Source: Balneolaceae bacterium (GTDB lineage Bacteria > Bacteroidota > Rhodothermia > Balneolales > Balneolaceae). From it: 64,000 nucleotides of DNA. The DNA lies in the NCBI GenBank assembly GCA_034521495.1, contig JAXHMK010000010.1, forward strand, positions 558,001 to 622,000. Direction: 5' to 3'. Under the pieces are notes generated by a model that did not search any database, was not told the origin of the DNA, and saw only the letters and a program-made list of their open reading frames with translations. The translations under genes and the position numbers were made by a program. Below are positions 8,860-17,855 of this stretch, piece by piece (the first letter of the stretch is position 1; each line of letters starts with the position of its first letter).

Positions 8860-9444
8860 TTAAACATTGACTTTTTGATAGCTCATCTTCAGCCAGTTTT
8901 TAACAATCCTTGGACCTTCCGTCGTTAAAATACTTTCGGGATGAAACTGAATTCCCTCAACCGGATAGGATTTGTGACGAACTCCCATTATCACTCCGTC
9001 ATCTGCTTTTGACGTTACATCCAGCTCTTTCGGAATTGTATCCGGATCTAACACCAAAGAGTGATAGCGTGTGGCTGTAAATCCATCTTCGATTCCTTTA
9101 AATACTGATTTTCCATCATGAAATATCTCGGAAGTTTTACCATGCATCAATATTGGAGCGTGAATCACTTTTGCACCAAAAACCTGGCCAATCGCCTGGT
9201 GGCCTAAACAAACTCCGAGAACAGGAATTTCAGCTCCCAATTCCTGAATCAACTCCTCAGTAATACCCGCATCTTCAGGACGCCCCGGTCCGGGTGAAAT
9301 CAAAATCTTATCGGGGTTCAATTCCCTCACTTCTTCCACTGTCATCGCGTCATTGCGAATCACTTTGTAATCATCTGTTTCCGTTGCCACAATGTGAACA
9401 AGGTTGTAGGTAAAGGAGTCGTAATTGTCGATTATTAAGATCAT
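8860..9444 (-). CDS. trpG: Anthranilate synthase component II (glutamine amidotransferase)
   Basis: Supplies ammonia from glutamine to TrpE. The 194-residue class I amidotransferase begins MILIIDNYDSFTYNL; that ATG at 9444 is the natural start, although the frame stays open to 9489. Catalytic Cys79 is in GVCLGHQAIG, and the His-Glu pair is in IQFHPESILT. PGPGRPEDAG at 51-60 is the usual oxyanion loop. A GCT-loop palindrome lies just upstream, between it and trpS. It may also serve folate synthesis as PabA; no other copy is in the window. Confidence 0.94.
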   Translation of the reverse strand: MILIIDNYDSFTYNLVHIVATETDDYKVIRNDAMTVEEVRELNPDKILISPGPGRPEDAGITEELIQELGAEIPVLGVCLGHQAIGQVFGAKVIHAPILMHGKTSEIFHDGKSVFKGIEDGFTATRYHSLVLDPDTIPKELDVTSKADDGVIMGVRHKSYPVEGIQFHPESILTTEGPRIVKNWLKMSYQKVNV

Positions 9445-9468
9445 TAGTATTGAGTTGTAAGGTTGTAA

Positions 9469-9546
9469 GCCGGACAGCTTGTCCGGCACCTCAAATCTTC
9501 ATTTTATGCAATAATTTGGTTTATCGGTAACGGACAAGCTGTCCGT
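9469..9546. repeat. Pair of three-base-loop palindromes between trpG and trpS
   Basis: GCCGGACA-GCT-TGTCCGGC at 9469-9487 and ACGGACA-AGC-TGTCCGT at 9530-9546 share the core GGACA and are in opposite orientation (the loop reads GCT on one strand and AGC on the other). They belong to the dispersed palindrome family also seen near 10742, 37930, 54873 and 55500. Confidence 0.8.
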
Positions 9547-9555
9547 TGTACAATA

Positions 9556-10542
9556 TTAAAAACTTCGATACAGCCCGGTAACAGAACGAATCGGCTCCAT
9601 CACGCTTTCGGCTCGTTCGCGGGCTCTTTGGCCGCCTTCTTTCAGTACGTCGTGAACGTAATCCATATCCTTTTCTAACTCTTTTCGTTTTTCGCGAGCT
9701 TCAGCAAAGTAATCTGAGATCATGGCTAATAGTTCCTTTTTAGCGTGGCCATAACCATATCCACCCGCTCTATATTTCTCAGCAATCTCATTCTTTTGAT
9801 CTTCATCAGCAAAGAGTTTGATTAATGCAAAAACGTTGCAAGTCTCTGGATCTTTTGGATCTTCGAGCGGTGTTGAATCGGTTTGAATGGACATCACTCT
9901 TTTTTTAAGTGATTTTCCTTCATCAAAAATCTGGATAGTATTATTATATGATTTACTCATTTTTTGTCCGTCGATACCGGGAACAACCGCAACACTTTTA
10001 ACAATATACTCTTCTGGAATTTTTAGAAGTTCTTCATCATACGCCCGGTTTAGCTTCCCGGCAAGATCCCGACAGATTTCAATATTCTGCTTTTGATCTT
10101 CCCCAACCGGAACTACATCAGAGTGATATATCAAAATATCAGCAGCCTGTAAAATAGGATAACTGAACAATCCAATATTCGGATTGAGTCCCTGGGCAAC
10201 TTTATCCTTGTATGAAACTCCCTTCTCCATGAGGGAAACCGGAGTTACCGTTCCTAAAATCCAGGCCAATTCTGTTGTTTGAGGCACATCCGACTGAGCA
10301 AAAAACGTACATTTATTTGGATCGAGCCCCAGTGCGAGGTAATCAAGAACAACATCCAGCGTATATTCTTTGAGCTTTTCACCGTTGTTGATGGATGTTA
10401 GTGTATGATAGTTTGCAAGAAAATAGAAGGCGTCTCCCTCCTCCTGCATTTGTATATGCTGACGCATTGCTCCAAAATAGTTGCCAATATGGAGTTTCCC
10501 GGAAGGTTGAATGCCTGATAAGATTGTTTTCTTTTCGCTCAT
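9556..10542 (-). CDS. trpS: Tryptophanyl-tRNA synthetase
   Basis: Class I synthetase charging tRNA-Trp. The 328 residues carry the HIGH-type motif SGKLHIGNYFGAM at 14-26 and KMSKS in GQKMSKSYNN near 195. It lies within the trp operon between trpE and trpG, so the attenuator upstream of trpE would lower charging capacity and synthesis together. No T-box was seen before it. Confidence 0.97.
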   Translation of the reverse strand: MSEKKTILSGIQPSGKLHIGNYFGAMRQHIQMQEEGDAFYFLANYHTLTSINNGEKLKEYTLDVVLDYLALGLDPNKCTFFAQSDVPQTTELAWILGTVTPVSLMEKGVSYKDKVAQGLNPNIGLFSYPILQAADILIYHSDVVPVGEDQKQNIEICRDLAGKLNRAYDEELLKIPEEYIVKSVAVVPGIDGQKMSKSYNNTIQIFDEGKSLKKRVMSIQTDSTPLEDPKDPETCNVFALIKLFADEDQKNEIAEKYRAGGYGYGHAKKELLAMISDYFAEAREKRKELEKDMDYVHDVLKEGGQRARERAESVMEPIRSVTGLYRSF

Positions 10543-10699
10543 TTTTTGATCGTGGTACTTCGTTTGTTTCTGAAATTTTAAGTCAAAATATCATTCTGAG
10601 GGTCATCCCCCTCGAATCAACGTCATGTTTAGATTTCTGATTCCTCCTTCAAAGGTGGGAAGTTCTGCATAAGCTTGTACCTCGAAAGAATCCGCTTAC

Positions 10700-10760
10700 A
10701 GGTTGCAAACTTGCGCGAGTAATTATATTGTCATATAGACACAAGCGGGACGCTTGCGCC
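10700..10760. repeat. Three-base-loop palindrome CAAGCG-GGA-CGCTTG between trpS and trpE
   Basis: A perfect palindrome CAAGCG-GGA-CGCTTG at 10742-10756, followed by CGCCA as in the copies at 37930 and 55545. A degenerate second unit (AGGTTGCAAACTTGCGCGAG, near 10702-10721) resembles the CAAGTTT-C-AAACTTG unit near 55458. The 236-base trpS-trpE gap has nothing else recognisable. Confidence 0.7.
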
Positions 10761-10778
10761 AGCCGTAAATTAAATTTT

Positions 10779-12245
10779 CTATGTTGTGATTTCGAGTGCT
10801 ACGCTGAGTGCTTCAACCAACGCACCCGCTTTGTTTTTGGTTTCTTCGAACTCTTTTTGAGGATCGCTGTCAGCCACAATTCCTGCCCCGGCCTGGATGT
10901 ACACGCGATCTCCGGTCACCAGCATGGTTCGGATTGCGATGCATGTGTCCATATTGCCTGAGAAATCGAAGTAACCAACCGCACCCGCGTATGGACCTCG
11001 TTTCGTCGGTTCAAGCTCGTCGATGATCTCCATGGCTCGAATTTTTGGTGCACCGCTGACTGTTCCGGCCGGGAAACACTGCATCAATGCATCAACTGAA
11101 TTTTTGTCCTCAGCGATCTCCCCGACTACATCCGACACGATGTGCATCACATGAGAAAACCGCTCAATACTTTGATTTCTTTCCAGATGTACGGTACCGG
11201 ATTTTGATACCCGTGACAGATCATTTCGTCCTAAATCAACAAGCATAATGTGCTCCGCGATCTCTTTGGGATCTTTTTTGAGATCTTCCTCGAGTGCCAA
11301 ATCCTCTTCGTGGGTTTTCCCTCGCGGACGAGTTCCGGCAATAGGGAGTAATCTCACTTCAGTATCGGTCACCCGAACCAATACTTCCGGTGAAGAACCG
11401 ACAAGTGAAAAGCCTTCAAAATCTAAATAGAACAAATATGGTGACGGATTCACCATCCGAAGCGCGCGGTAAAGCGTAAAACTGTCGCCCTCAAACGGAA
11501 CCTCAAACCGCTGGGACAGAACCACCTGGAAAATATCTCCTTCGTAAATATAATCTTTGCCTTTCTCCACCATGGAGTGAAATTTATCCTGCTCCATATT
11601 ACTTGAAAGATGTTCGGCATCCAGATGAAAAGATCCGCCCTGTTTAACCTGACGAACAGCTGTTTTTTCCATCCGATCGAGGGATTCGACTGCTGAATTA
11701 TACGCTTGTCTCAAATCAGTTTCGTCATCAACAAAAACGGTTTTCATCAACACAATCTGCTGTTTGACGTGATCGAAAGCGTAGACCTCATCATAAAAAG
11801 ACCAGATTGCCTCGGGTGTATGGAGGTCATCATCAGGAACATCCGGAAGATATTCTACATCCCGAACTGTATCGTACGAAGAAAAACCAACCGCACCCCC
11901 CGTCAACCGTGGAAGCTCAGGTAATTTTGGTTCTGAATGTTGATGAATAAGCCGGTCCAGAGCATCAAAGTAAGACTCATCGAGGAGAGTCGCTTCACCA
12001 TTAGAACCGGTCAGATTTACGCCCTCCTGATCAACTTTTAAAACCTGATATGGATTGCAACCAATAAAAGAATAACGAGCAAGGTTTTCGCCACCCTCAA
12101 CGGATTCTAACAAAAACGGATAGCTGGCTCCCTCACGGATAGAGAGAAAGAGCGAGACCGGAGTAAGAATATCGGCCAGCATCCTCCTGGAGACCGGAAT
12201 TGCCGTATAATTTTTTGCAAGTTTTGAAAATGTTTCGAATGTCAT
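10779..12245 (-). CDS. trpE: Anthranilate synthase component I
   Basis: Chorismate-utilising subunit that makes anthranilate with TrpG. Starting at ATG 12245 it has 488 residues; the frame extends three codons to a TTG that lies almost in the attenuator T-run and is less likely. Family motifs are present: [27 protein letters not shown] with the LLES segment used for Trp feedback binding, [64 protein letters not shown] and [17 protein letters not shown]. It is the first structural gene after trpL. Confidence 0.96.
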   Translation of the reverse strand: MTFETFSKLAKNYTAIPVSRRMLADILTPVSLFLSIREGASYPFLLESVEGGENLARYSFIGCNPYQVLKVDQEGVNLTGSNGEATLLDESYFDALDRLIHQHSEPKLPELPRLTGGAVGFSSYDTVRDVEYLPDVPDDDLHTPEAIWSFYDEVYAFDHVKQQIVLMKTVFVDDETDLRQAYNSAVESLDRMEKTAVRQVKQGGSFHLDAEHLSSNMEQDKFHSMVEKGKDYIYEGDIFQVVLSQRFEVPFEGDSFTLYRALRMVNPSPYLFYLDFEGFSLVGSSPEVLVRVTDTEVRLLPIAGTRPRGKTHEEDLALEEDLKKDPKEIAEHIMLVDLGRNDLSRVSKSGTVHLERNQSIERFSHVMHIVSDVVGEIAEDKNSVDALMQCFPAGTVSGAPKIRAMEIIDELEPTKRGPYAGAVGYFDFSGNMDTCIAIRTMLVTGDRVYIQAGAGIVADSDPQKEFEETKNKAGALVEALSVALEITT

Positions 12246-12258
12246 AAATACCAAAAAT

Positions 12259-12292
12259 AAAAAAACCCACTCCAGAAAACTGCAGTGGGTTT
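12259..12292 (-). terminator. trp attenuator terminator
   Basis: On the minus strand AAACCCACT (12292-12284) pairs perfectly with AGTGGGTTT (12271-12263), followed by a T-run to 12259. It lies 14 bases before the trpE start. Its 5' arm can instead pair with leader bases 12336-12330 (GCAGTGG with CCACTGC at 12288-12282), which would block the terminator. This is the arrangement of a ribosome-mediated attenuator. Confidence 0.9.
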
Positions 12293-12318
12293 GAAAATCG
12301 TTTTAAAAATAGTTCAGA

Positions 12319-12390
12319 TCATAGTGATTCCACTGCCAAATATGTTTGACCGTGCCACCACCAATTGTTATGTGTTAAACTATTTTTCAT
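12319..12390 (-). CDS. trpL: trp operon leader peptide with three consecutive Trp codons
   Basis: A 23-codon reading frame too short for normal gene calling. It runs from ATG at 12390 to TGA at 12319 and contains NNWWWHG: TGG TGG TGG at 12363-12355. Trp is about 1% of residues in ordinary proteins, so a run of three directly ahead of a terminator and trpE is strong evidence for a leader peptide. A ribosome stalled at these codons would leave GCAGTGG (12336-12330) free to pair with the terminator's 5' arm and allow trpE-trpA-bio transcription; with ample Trp-tRNA the ribosome would cover it and the terminator would form. No good Shine-Dalgarno is seen, as usual in this phylum. Confidence 0.9.
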   Translation of the reverse strand: MKNSLTHNNWWWHGQTYLAVESL

Positions 12391-12450
12391 GATGAGGGAA
12401 ACTATCAGATCGAAATTTTAAATGCAACTGTTGTGGCAAATTTTTAAAAT

Positions 12451-13158
12451 TTATTTGCGGAACCAGGCCGGATTTCTTTCAATGAATTTTTGAATGAGTG
12501 ACCTGACAAAAAAATCCTGCTTTTTCTTTAGGTACCACCATCCATTCAAACAAATTATTAGTGCTCCAGCTGCATTCACAATCATATCCCACATCGTATC
12601 GGTTAACCCGGATGCATCCCCGAACATCTCTTTCTGCATATTGAGTCCGAGAAACTGATCCATAGCAAATTCAAAGATTTCCCAGACTGTGCCGATTGAT
12701 ACAGCAAACATAAATGCAAAAAGAGCAATAAATGCCGAACTCATTTGCAGTTCAACTTTCTTGCTTTCATTCAATATATATACCAACAAAAATCCCACGA
12801 TACCCATCATGAGGCCGGCAGTTGCATGGAGTGCCATATCCCACCACCAGATACGACGATAAAATTCCTGAATCTCACCAAGATAGAGTGCAGCAAACAC
12901 AAAAAGTACTGCCATAAAATGGAATTCGGCCGGGAGTTCCAGATCCATTTTATTTTTAAATAGAAATGGAGCAAAAAGGCTAAACAGAATTAATGTTACC
13001 AGGAAAAGAGAAAGCCACTGTTGTTCATATAAAAGATAAGCCCATTCTACCGTTAAAATGACAAGTAATATCCGATTAAAGAAATTGTGAATTTGATGTT
13101 CGCTTCTAAAGGCTTTTTGTGATTTCGCGGTATTTTTTTCCTCAGGTTTTTGGCTCAT
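12451..13158 (-). CDS. YjdF/DUF2238 (VanZ-like) integral membrane protein
   Basis: A 235-residue protein with about six membrane segments. The family signature is present: WWWDMALHATAGLMMGIVGF in the middle, then IGTVWEIFEFAMDQFLG and DTMWDMIVNAAGALI near the C terminus; the His, Glu and Asp residues in these segments are the conserved ones. The function is unknown. It lies upstream of trpL with its own reading frame ending 60 bases before the leader, so it is probably a separate unit. Confidence 0.75.
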   Translation of the reverse strand: MSQKPEEKNTAKSQKAFRSEHQIHNFFNRILLVILTVEWAYLLYEQQWLSLFLVTLILFSLFAPFLFKNKMDLELPAEFHFMAVLFVFAALYLGEIQEFYRRIWWWDMALHATAGLMMGIVGFLLVYILNESKKVELQMSSAFIALFAFMFAVSIGTVWEIFEFAMDQFLGLNMQKEMFGDASGLTDTMWDMIVNAAGALIICLNGWWYLKKKQDFFVRSLIQKFIERNPAWFRK

Positions 13159-13783
13159 TCTAACATTTAATTAAACAGCCTTTATCAGTGAATTTTTTGA
13201 CGGTTCTGTTTTTAAAATTTCCTCAGTTTATGCAAAAGTCATCCATAACCCAAAACAGGCAACTTCTGATGATTCAAAATTTTACAGATTTTGGATTTCG
13301 CACGATTTTAAATCAATGATCTACTCTGAGATTTTTTTATGAAACTTGGAAATTTATCTTTCGAAAAGGCAACGCCCCTGCTTTCAGTTTTTTTCGACGA
13401 AAACAATTCCCGTTAATTTTTATATGTATTGATGCCTTTCAGATTAGATAAAATAACTCATCTCAAAGAAGAAGGTTGTATTATTTATCGTAAGGATCGC
13501 ATTTAAAATATATGATATTCATCGAATTGGAATTTAAACAAGTCATAGTGATGTCATCTTCGATGCGGAATGCTTGTCAGATCTATAAATAACAACAACG
13601 ACTTGTAATAGAGAGGAAGAATTAATTCCAGTATTTGATTAAATAACAGTTTAATGTGTTATTTATATTGAAATGTAAGAATGGCTTATTTTCGTGAGTT
13701 AGTAATTGAAGCTTTGTAAATGATCCCTAAACAGATAACGTTAGTCTACAAGACATTTTTGTTTGAGCAGTATTAAGCACTAT
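13159..13783. other. Long AT-rich non-coding stretch
   Basis: About 625 bases with no convincing gene on either strand. The only open frames are under 30 codons. It separates the YjdF-like gene (start 13158) from the terminator behind the peptidase gene, so it holds the promoter for the former; I could not pick out the promoter elements. Confidence 0.5.
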
Positions 13784-13820
13784 TAAAAGAACCACCCCGA
13801 ACTAATCAGAGTGGCTCATT
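13784..13820 (-). terminator. Probable intrinsic terminator of the S8 peptidase gene
   Basis: On the minus strand GAGCCAC (13817-13811) can pair with GTGGTTC (13795-13789) with one G-U pair and a 15-base loop, followed by CTTTT. It begins about 35 bases after the stop codon. Confidence 0.55.
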
Positions 13821-13851
13821 TTAAAAAATTAGTGTAATATTAATCTTTAAG

Positions 13852-16179
13852 TTAAAAGCTAACCAATACTTCATTTGAGCAGGTAGTAGTACCCGATTCA
13901 CATACTTGGTATGTAAGTGATCCCCCGCCTCTAAAGTTTGTATTATCCGTATATGATCCTGAATTGCTTGTAGTGGTTATCACCGAACCATCTCTGTAAA
14001 TATCTACATTGGTTGATGTAGCTCCACTCCATGTCAAATCTGTTGTCCATCTGCCTTTCTCTTTGTATCCATTTGCATTCAGAGTTATTTCAGATGGATC
14101 TCCTGTGTCTTCCTCCTCAACAGTTACAGTTCTTGAAACTGAATCACTGTCTCCTGCATCATCCGTTACTGTTAATGTTACAGTATAGGTTCCTGCCTGA
14201 CCGTATGTGTAGGATGGATTTTGAGTTGAGGAAGTTGACCCATCTCCGAATTCCCATGACCAACTGGAAATTGATCCATCTGAATCAGTGCTTTGATCTG
14301 AAAATTGTACATTCAGGAAATCTGAACTATATGTAAAGTCCGCTGTCGGTAAGGAATTTTCCCCATCTCCACCATCATCGCCTCCGTCTGAACCATCAAG
14401 ATTCTTTGTTGATGAAACACTATTCCCATTGGAATCGGTAACAGTAAGACGAACAGCATCTGCACTATTTCTTGTCCTGTGTTCATGAAGTCCGGAAGCA
14501 GTCTCTCCACTTATGGAACTGGAGAGAGTCTCAACAACTGATGTACCGTTTAATAACTCGGTTTTAAGTGATGCAAGATTAGAATTAATATCAGAAACTG
14601 ACCAGGAAACATCTGCCCGGTTCCAGGGGCCTGTGTTATAGGCATTTATACTAAATGAATCGATTACAGGCGCTGCTTCATCAACTTGTTCATTTACGGT
14701 TATATTTTTCGAAATCGAATCTGAATCTCCTGCGTCATCGGTTACCGTCAGAGAAACTGTGTAGCTTCCTTCCTGGCTGTATGTATGCGATGGATTTTGA
14801 GAAGATGATGTTGCTCCATCGCCAAAATCCCAGGACCAACTTGAAATTGATCCATCAGAATCAGTACTGGCATCAGTAAACTGTACAGCCAAATAATCAG
14901 CAGTATATGTAAAATCGGCCGTTGGTAATGAATTTTCACCGCTTCCATCATCCCCGGATCCATCAAAAATTGTATAAAGAAGGTGGTTATTTTCTGTATT
15001 GCTGTCTGTAATTATGTTCTGAGTAGCAAACGAAATCAATGAAGATTCAACTTCCGATGGTGTTGCACTTGAATTTGAAAACAGATAGAGAGCAGCCGCT
15101 CCGGCAACATGAGGAGAGGCCATTGAAGTACCACTTATTGTATTAGTTGCTGTTGTGCTGCCAATCCATGCTGAGGTAATACCACTGCCGGGCGCAAAAA
15201 GATCCACACAACTTCCATAATTTGAGAATGAAGACCGTGTATCCGAGCTTGTGGATGATCCCACAGTAATTGCCGATGGCACTCGTGCCGGACTGTAGTT
15301 GCAGGCATTATCTCCGCTATTCCCTGCTGCAACTACATATGTAATTCCGGCAGCAATTGAATTTTCAACGGCACTATCCAATGTGGAGGATGCTCCACCA
15401 CCAAGGCTCATATTCACTACTGAAGGTCCATCTGCATTTGCTGTAATCCAGTCTATTCCGGCTATAACACCACTCAAACTACCACTCCCGCTGCAGTCAA
15501 GAACTCTTACTGAAACTAAATCAATATTTTTTGCTATTCCCCATTGGGAACCACCCACCGTACCTGAAACATGAGTACCGTGACCATCACAATCTTCACC
15601 ATCTCCTCCAAAAGCATCGTAACCCAATGTAGCTCTACCCCCAAAATCTTCATGCGAATAGTTAATTCCGGTATCAGCTATATATACCGTTATATTTTCT
15701 CCGGTAGATGAGTAGTTATAAACATCATCGAGAGGTAAATTTCGCTGGTCAGAACGGTCTAAACCCCAGGTTGCATTTGTTTGACTTTCAAATGCCTGGA
15801 CTTTCATATCCTTTTCGATATAATCAACATTTGGATTGTTTCGAATTGCATTTAAAACATTTGAAGAGGCTTGTTCTGGAAGCTCTAAAGCAAAACCCTT
15901 AATAACATTTTCATACAAGTACTTAATTTTTCCATTTGTAGAAGAAGCAATTTGACTTGCTGAATTTTTTACAGAACCCACATTCTCTTTAAATACAACA
16001 ATGTAATTGTTTTTAATTTTTTCATTTTTTACTGCGCTATAAGCAGTTTCAGTTCCCTCTACTTTATCTTTTGAGTTATCAATATTATTTGAAGTCGGAG
16101 AATCACATGCCGACAGTCCAACAAGAACTGCAACACCGATAATCGCTACAATTTGACGAATACTACTTAGTTTCTTCAT
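13852..16179 (-). CDS. Secreted subtilisin-family (S8) serine protease with two PKD domains
   Basis: A 775-residue surface or secreted protease. In order: lipoprotein-type signal with LSAC (Cys25), an I9 inhibitor propeptide (about 57-128, ending NPNVDYIEKDMKV), the S8 domain with Asp169 (ADTGINYSHED), His200 (DGHGTHVSG), the oxyanion Asn in AAGNSG and Ser352 (GTSMASPHVAG), two PKD domains (about 430-505 and 620-695, each with WSWDFGDG or WSWEFGDG), a beta-rich domain between them, and a C-terminal beta module with a Cys pair. All catalytic residues are present. The PKD units share long identical stretches, pointing to recent duplication. A 24-bp perfect palindrome lies 68 bases upstream of the start. 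Confidence 0.93.
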   Translation of the reverse strand: MKKLSSIRQIVAIIGVAVLVGLSACDSPTSNNIDNSKDKVEGTETAYSAVKNEKIKNNYIVVFKENVGSVKNSASQIASSTNGKIKYLYENVIKGFALELPEQASSNVLNAIRNNPNVDYIEKDMKVQAFESQTNATWGLDRSDQRNLPLDDVYNYSSTGENITVYIADTGINYSHEDFGGRATLGYDAFGGDGEDCDGHGTHVSGTVGGSQWGIAKNIDLVSVRVLDCSGSGSLSGVIAGIDWITANADGPSVVNMSLGGGASSTLDSAVENSIAAGITYVVAAGNSGDNACNYSPARVPSAITVGSSTSSDTRSSFSNYGSCVDLFAPGSGITSAWIGSTTATNTISGTSMASPHVAGAAALYLFSNSSATPSEVESSLISFATQNIITDSNTENNHLLYTIFDGSGDDGSGENSLPTADFTYTADYLAVQFTDASTDSDGSISSWSWDFGDGATSSSQNPSHTYSQEGSYTVSLTVTDDAGDSDSISKNITVNEQVDEAAPVIDSFSINAYNTGPWNRADVSWSVSDINSNLASLKTELLNGTSVVETLSSSISGETASGLHEHRTRNSADAVRLTVTDSNGNSVSSTKNLDGSDGGDDGGDGENSLPTADFTYSSDFLNVQFSDQSTDSDGSISSWSWEFGDGSTSSTQNPSYTYGQAGTYTVTLTVTDDAGDSDSVSRTVTVEEEDTGDPSEITLNANGYKEKGRWTTDLTWSGATSTNVDIYRDGSVITTTSNSGSYTDNTNFRGGGSLTYQVCESGTTTCSNEVLVSF

Positions 16180-16246
16180 TTTTAAATTAATTAATTTGAG
16201 AAGGGATTTAATGTAGTTGATGATCCCTTAATTTTTGCCAACGCCA

Positions 16247-16270
16247 TAATATTAGAAATTTCTAATATTA
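16247..16270. promoter_or_regulatory. 24-bp perfect palindrome in the divergent promoter region
   Basis: Half-site TAATATTAGAAA followed at once by its exact complement, centred at 16258/16259. It lies between the divergent S8 protease and FAD oxidoreductase genes. A perfect palindrome this long with no T-run is more like a dimeric regulator's operator than a terminator. The regulator is unknown. Confidence 0.55.
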
Positions 16271-16383
16271 AAATAAAGTTATTTATTAAGATATTTTAAT
16301 GTTCAGTTTAAATTAAACACACTTCAGCTTTGATGAATCATTTGTATCTTTTTCCCTGTTCTGATAAGAAATAAACAGCTCTC

Positions 16384-17844
16384 TTGGAAGCAAATAATTT
16401 ATCTTATGACGCGATTATTGTAGGTTCAGGCCCGAACGGTCTTGCGGCCGGAATTCGGCTCGCCCTTGAAGGATATTCAGTAAAAATATTCGAGGCTGCC
16501 GGAACTATTGGGGGAGGAATGCGCACCAAAGAGCTAATCAGGCCAGGCTATTATCATGATGTCTGTTCTGCGATTCATCCCATGGCTGCCTCTGCCCCAT
16601 TCCTGAAACAGTTACCGCTTGATGATTATGGACTGAAGTGGATTCATCCTAAAATTCCAGCCGCTCATCCCCTTGACAGTGAACCGGCTGTTACTTTGTA
16701 CAACGATCTATATAAAACGGCGCTGCACCTGGAAGCTGATAATACTCTCTATCAAAAAATAGTTGAGCCAATTGAGCAAAACTGGGATAGTTTAAGCAGA
16801 GATTTCCTGGGACCCTTGAAGTTTCCAAACAATCCTCTCCAAATGGGACTCTTTGGACTGAAGGCATTACAGCCCGCCACTTTATTCCAAAAACGATTTC
16901 AAACGGAGCGAGCCAAAGCACTTTTCGCCGGAATGGCTGCTCACTCGATTCTTCCGCTGGATGCCATCGCCACAACCGCCATTGCTCTCGTATTTTTTGG
17001 AACAGCTCATACCGGAGGATGGCCGCTGCCCGAGGGAGGATCACAATCTATTGCAAATGCAATGGCCGGGTATTTTGAATCACTCGGAGGTGAAATTGAA
17101 ACTGCATTTCCAGTGAAATCTCTGAACCAACTTCCATCATCCAAAGCAATATTATTTGATCTGTCTCCTCAGCAAGTTTCTGATATTGTTGGTGATAAAT
17201 TTCCATCCTCCTACAAGCAAAAGCTTCGTAAATTTAAAAAAGGATCCGGGGTTTTTAAGATCGATTACATTCTGAACGAGCCTGTTCCGTGGAAAGATCC
17301 AGAATGCCGAAAAGCCGGAACTGTTCATCTTGGCGGTACTTTTGATGAAATTGCCGCATCAGAAAAAGAGATGGATGAAGGAGGGCACCCCGAAAACCCA
17401 TACGTGCTTGTAACCCAACAGAGTTTGTTTGATAATACCCGAACCCCAAATGAAAAAGAAACGCTGTGGGCGTATTGCCATGTCCCAAATGGCTCAACGG
17501 TTGATATGACGAACGCAATCGAAAACCAGATTGAGCGCTTTGCTCCGGGTTTTAAAGATGTGATTGATGAAAAGGTGATGATGAACACTCAGGATTTTCA
17601 AAACTATAATGCCAACTATATTGGCGGAGATATTAATGGAGGAAGACAAGATATCACACAACTATTTACGCGACCGGTAAATCTCATACACCCTTATGCA
17701 ACTCCCGCAAAAGGCATTTATATTTGCTCTGCCTCTACTCCACCCGGCGGCGGCGTTCACGGAATGTGTGGTTACCACGCTGCCAATCTCGTACTGAAAA
17801 AGGAGTTCGACCGACAACCTTCCGAATGGAAATTCAAGATTTAA
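16384..17844 (+). CDS. FAD-dependent oxidoreductase of the phytoene desaturase-like family
   Basis: 486 residues. The N-terminal dinucleotide fold is DAIIVGSGPNGLAAG, followed by FEAAGTIGGGMRT, the usual start of amine-oxidase or phytoene-desaturase-like flavoproteins (the NAD(P)/FAD-dependent group related to PYROXD2). The C-terminal FAD-binding part is IYICSASTPPGGGVHGMCGYHAANLVL. The substrate cannot be told; there is no carotenoid cluster nearby. It starts with TTG at 16384, the only start before the fold. The ABC permease follows 11 bases later, so the two are probably cotranscribed. Confidence 0.8.
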   Translation: MEANNLSYDAIIVGSGPNGLAAGIRLALEGYSVKIFEAAGTIGGGMRTKELIRPGYYHDVCSAIHPMAASAPFLKQLPLDDYGLKWIHPKIPAAHPLDSEPAVTLYNDLYKTALHLEADNTLYQKIVEPIEQNWDSLSRDFLGPLKFPNNPLQMGLFGLKALQPATLFQKRFQTERAKALFAGMAAHSILPLDAIATTAIALVFFGTAHTGGWPLPEGGSQSIANAMAGYFESLGGEIETAFPVKSLNQLPSSKAILFDLSPQQVSDIVGDKFPSSYKQKLRKFKKGSGVFKIDYILNEPVPWKDPECRKAGTVHLGGTFDEIAASEKEMDEGGHPENPYVLVTQQSLFDNTRTPNEKETLWAYCHVPNGSTVDMTNAIENQIERFAPGFKDVIDEKVMMNTQDFQNYNANYIGGDINGGRQDITQLFTRPVNLIHPYATPAKGIYICSASTPPGGGVHGMCGYHAANLVLKKEFDRQPSEWKFKI

Positions 17845-17855
17845 GATTTTTTTAA

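Noticed and set aside
9490-9555. A T-box or riboswitch before trpG or trpS
   Set aside because: Only short palindromes of the dispersed family are present; no T-box sequence is seen.
13327-13420. A short plus-strand frame of about 25 codons in the long gap
   Set aside because: Too short and without context; open frames this size are expected by chance in AT-rich DNA.
16691-17044. A 117-codon minus-strand frame inside the FAD oxidoreductase gene
   Set aside because: It is a shadow of a well-supported plus-strand gene.
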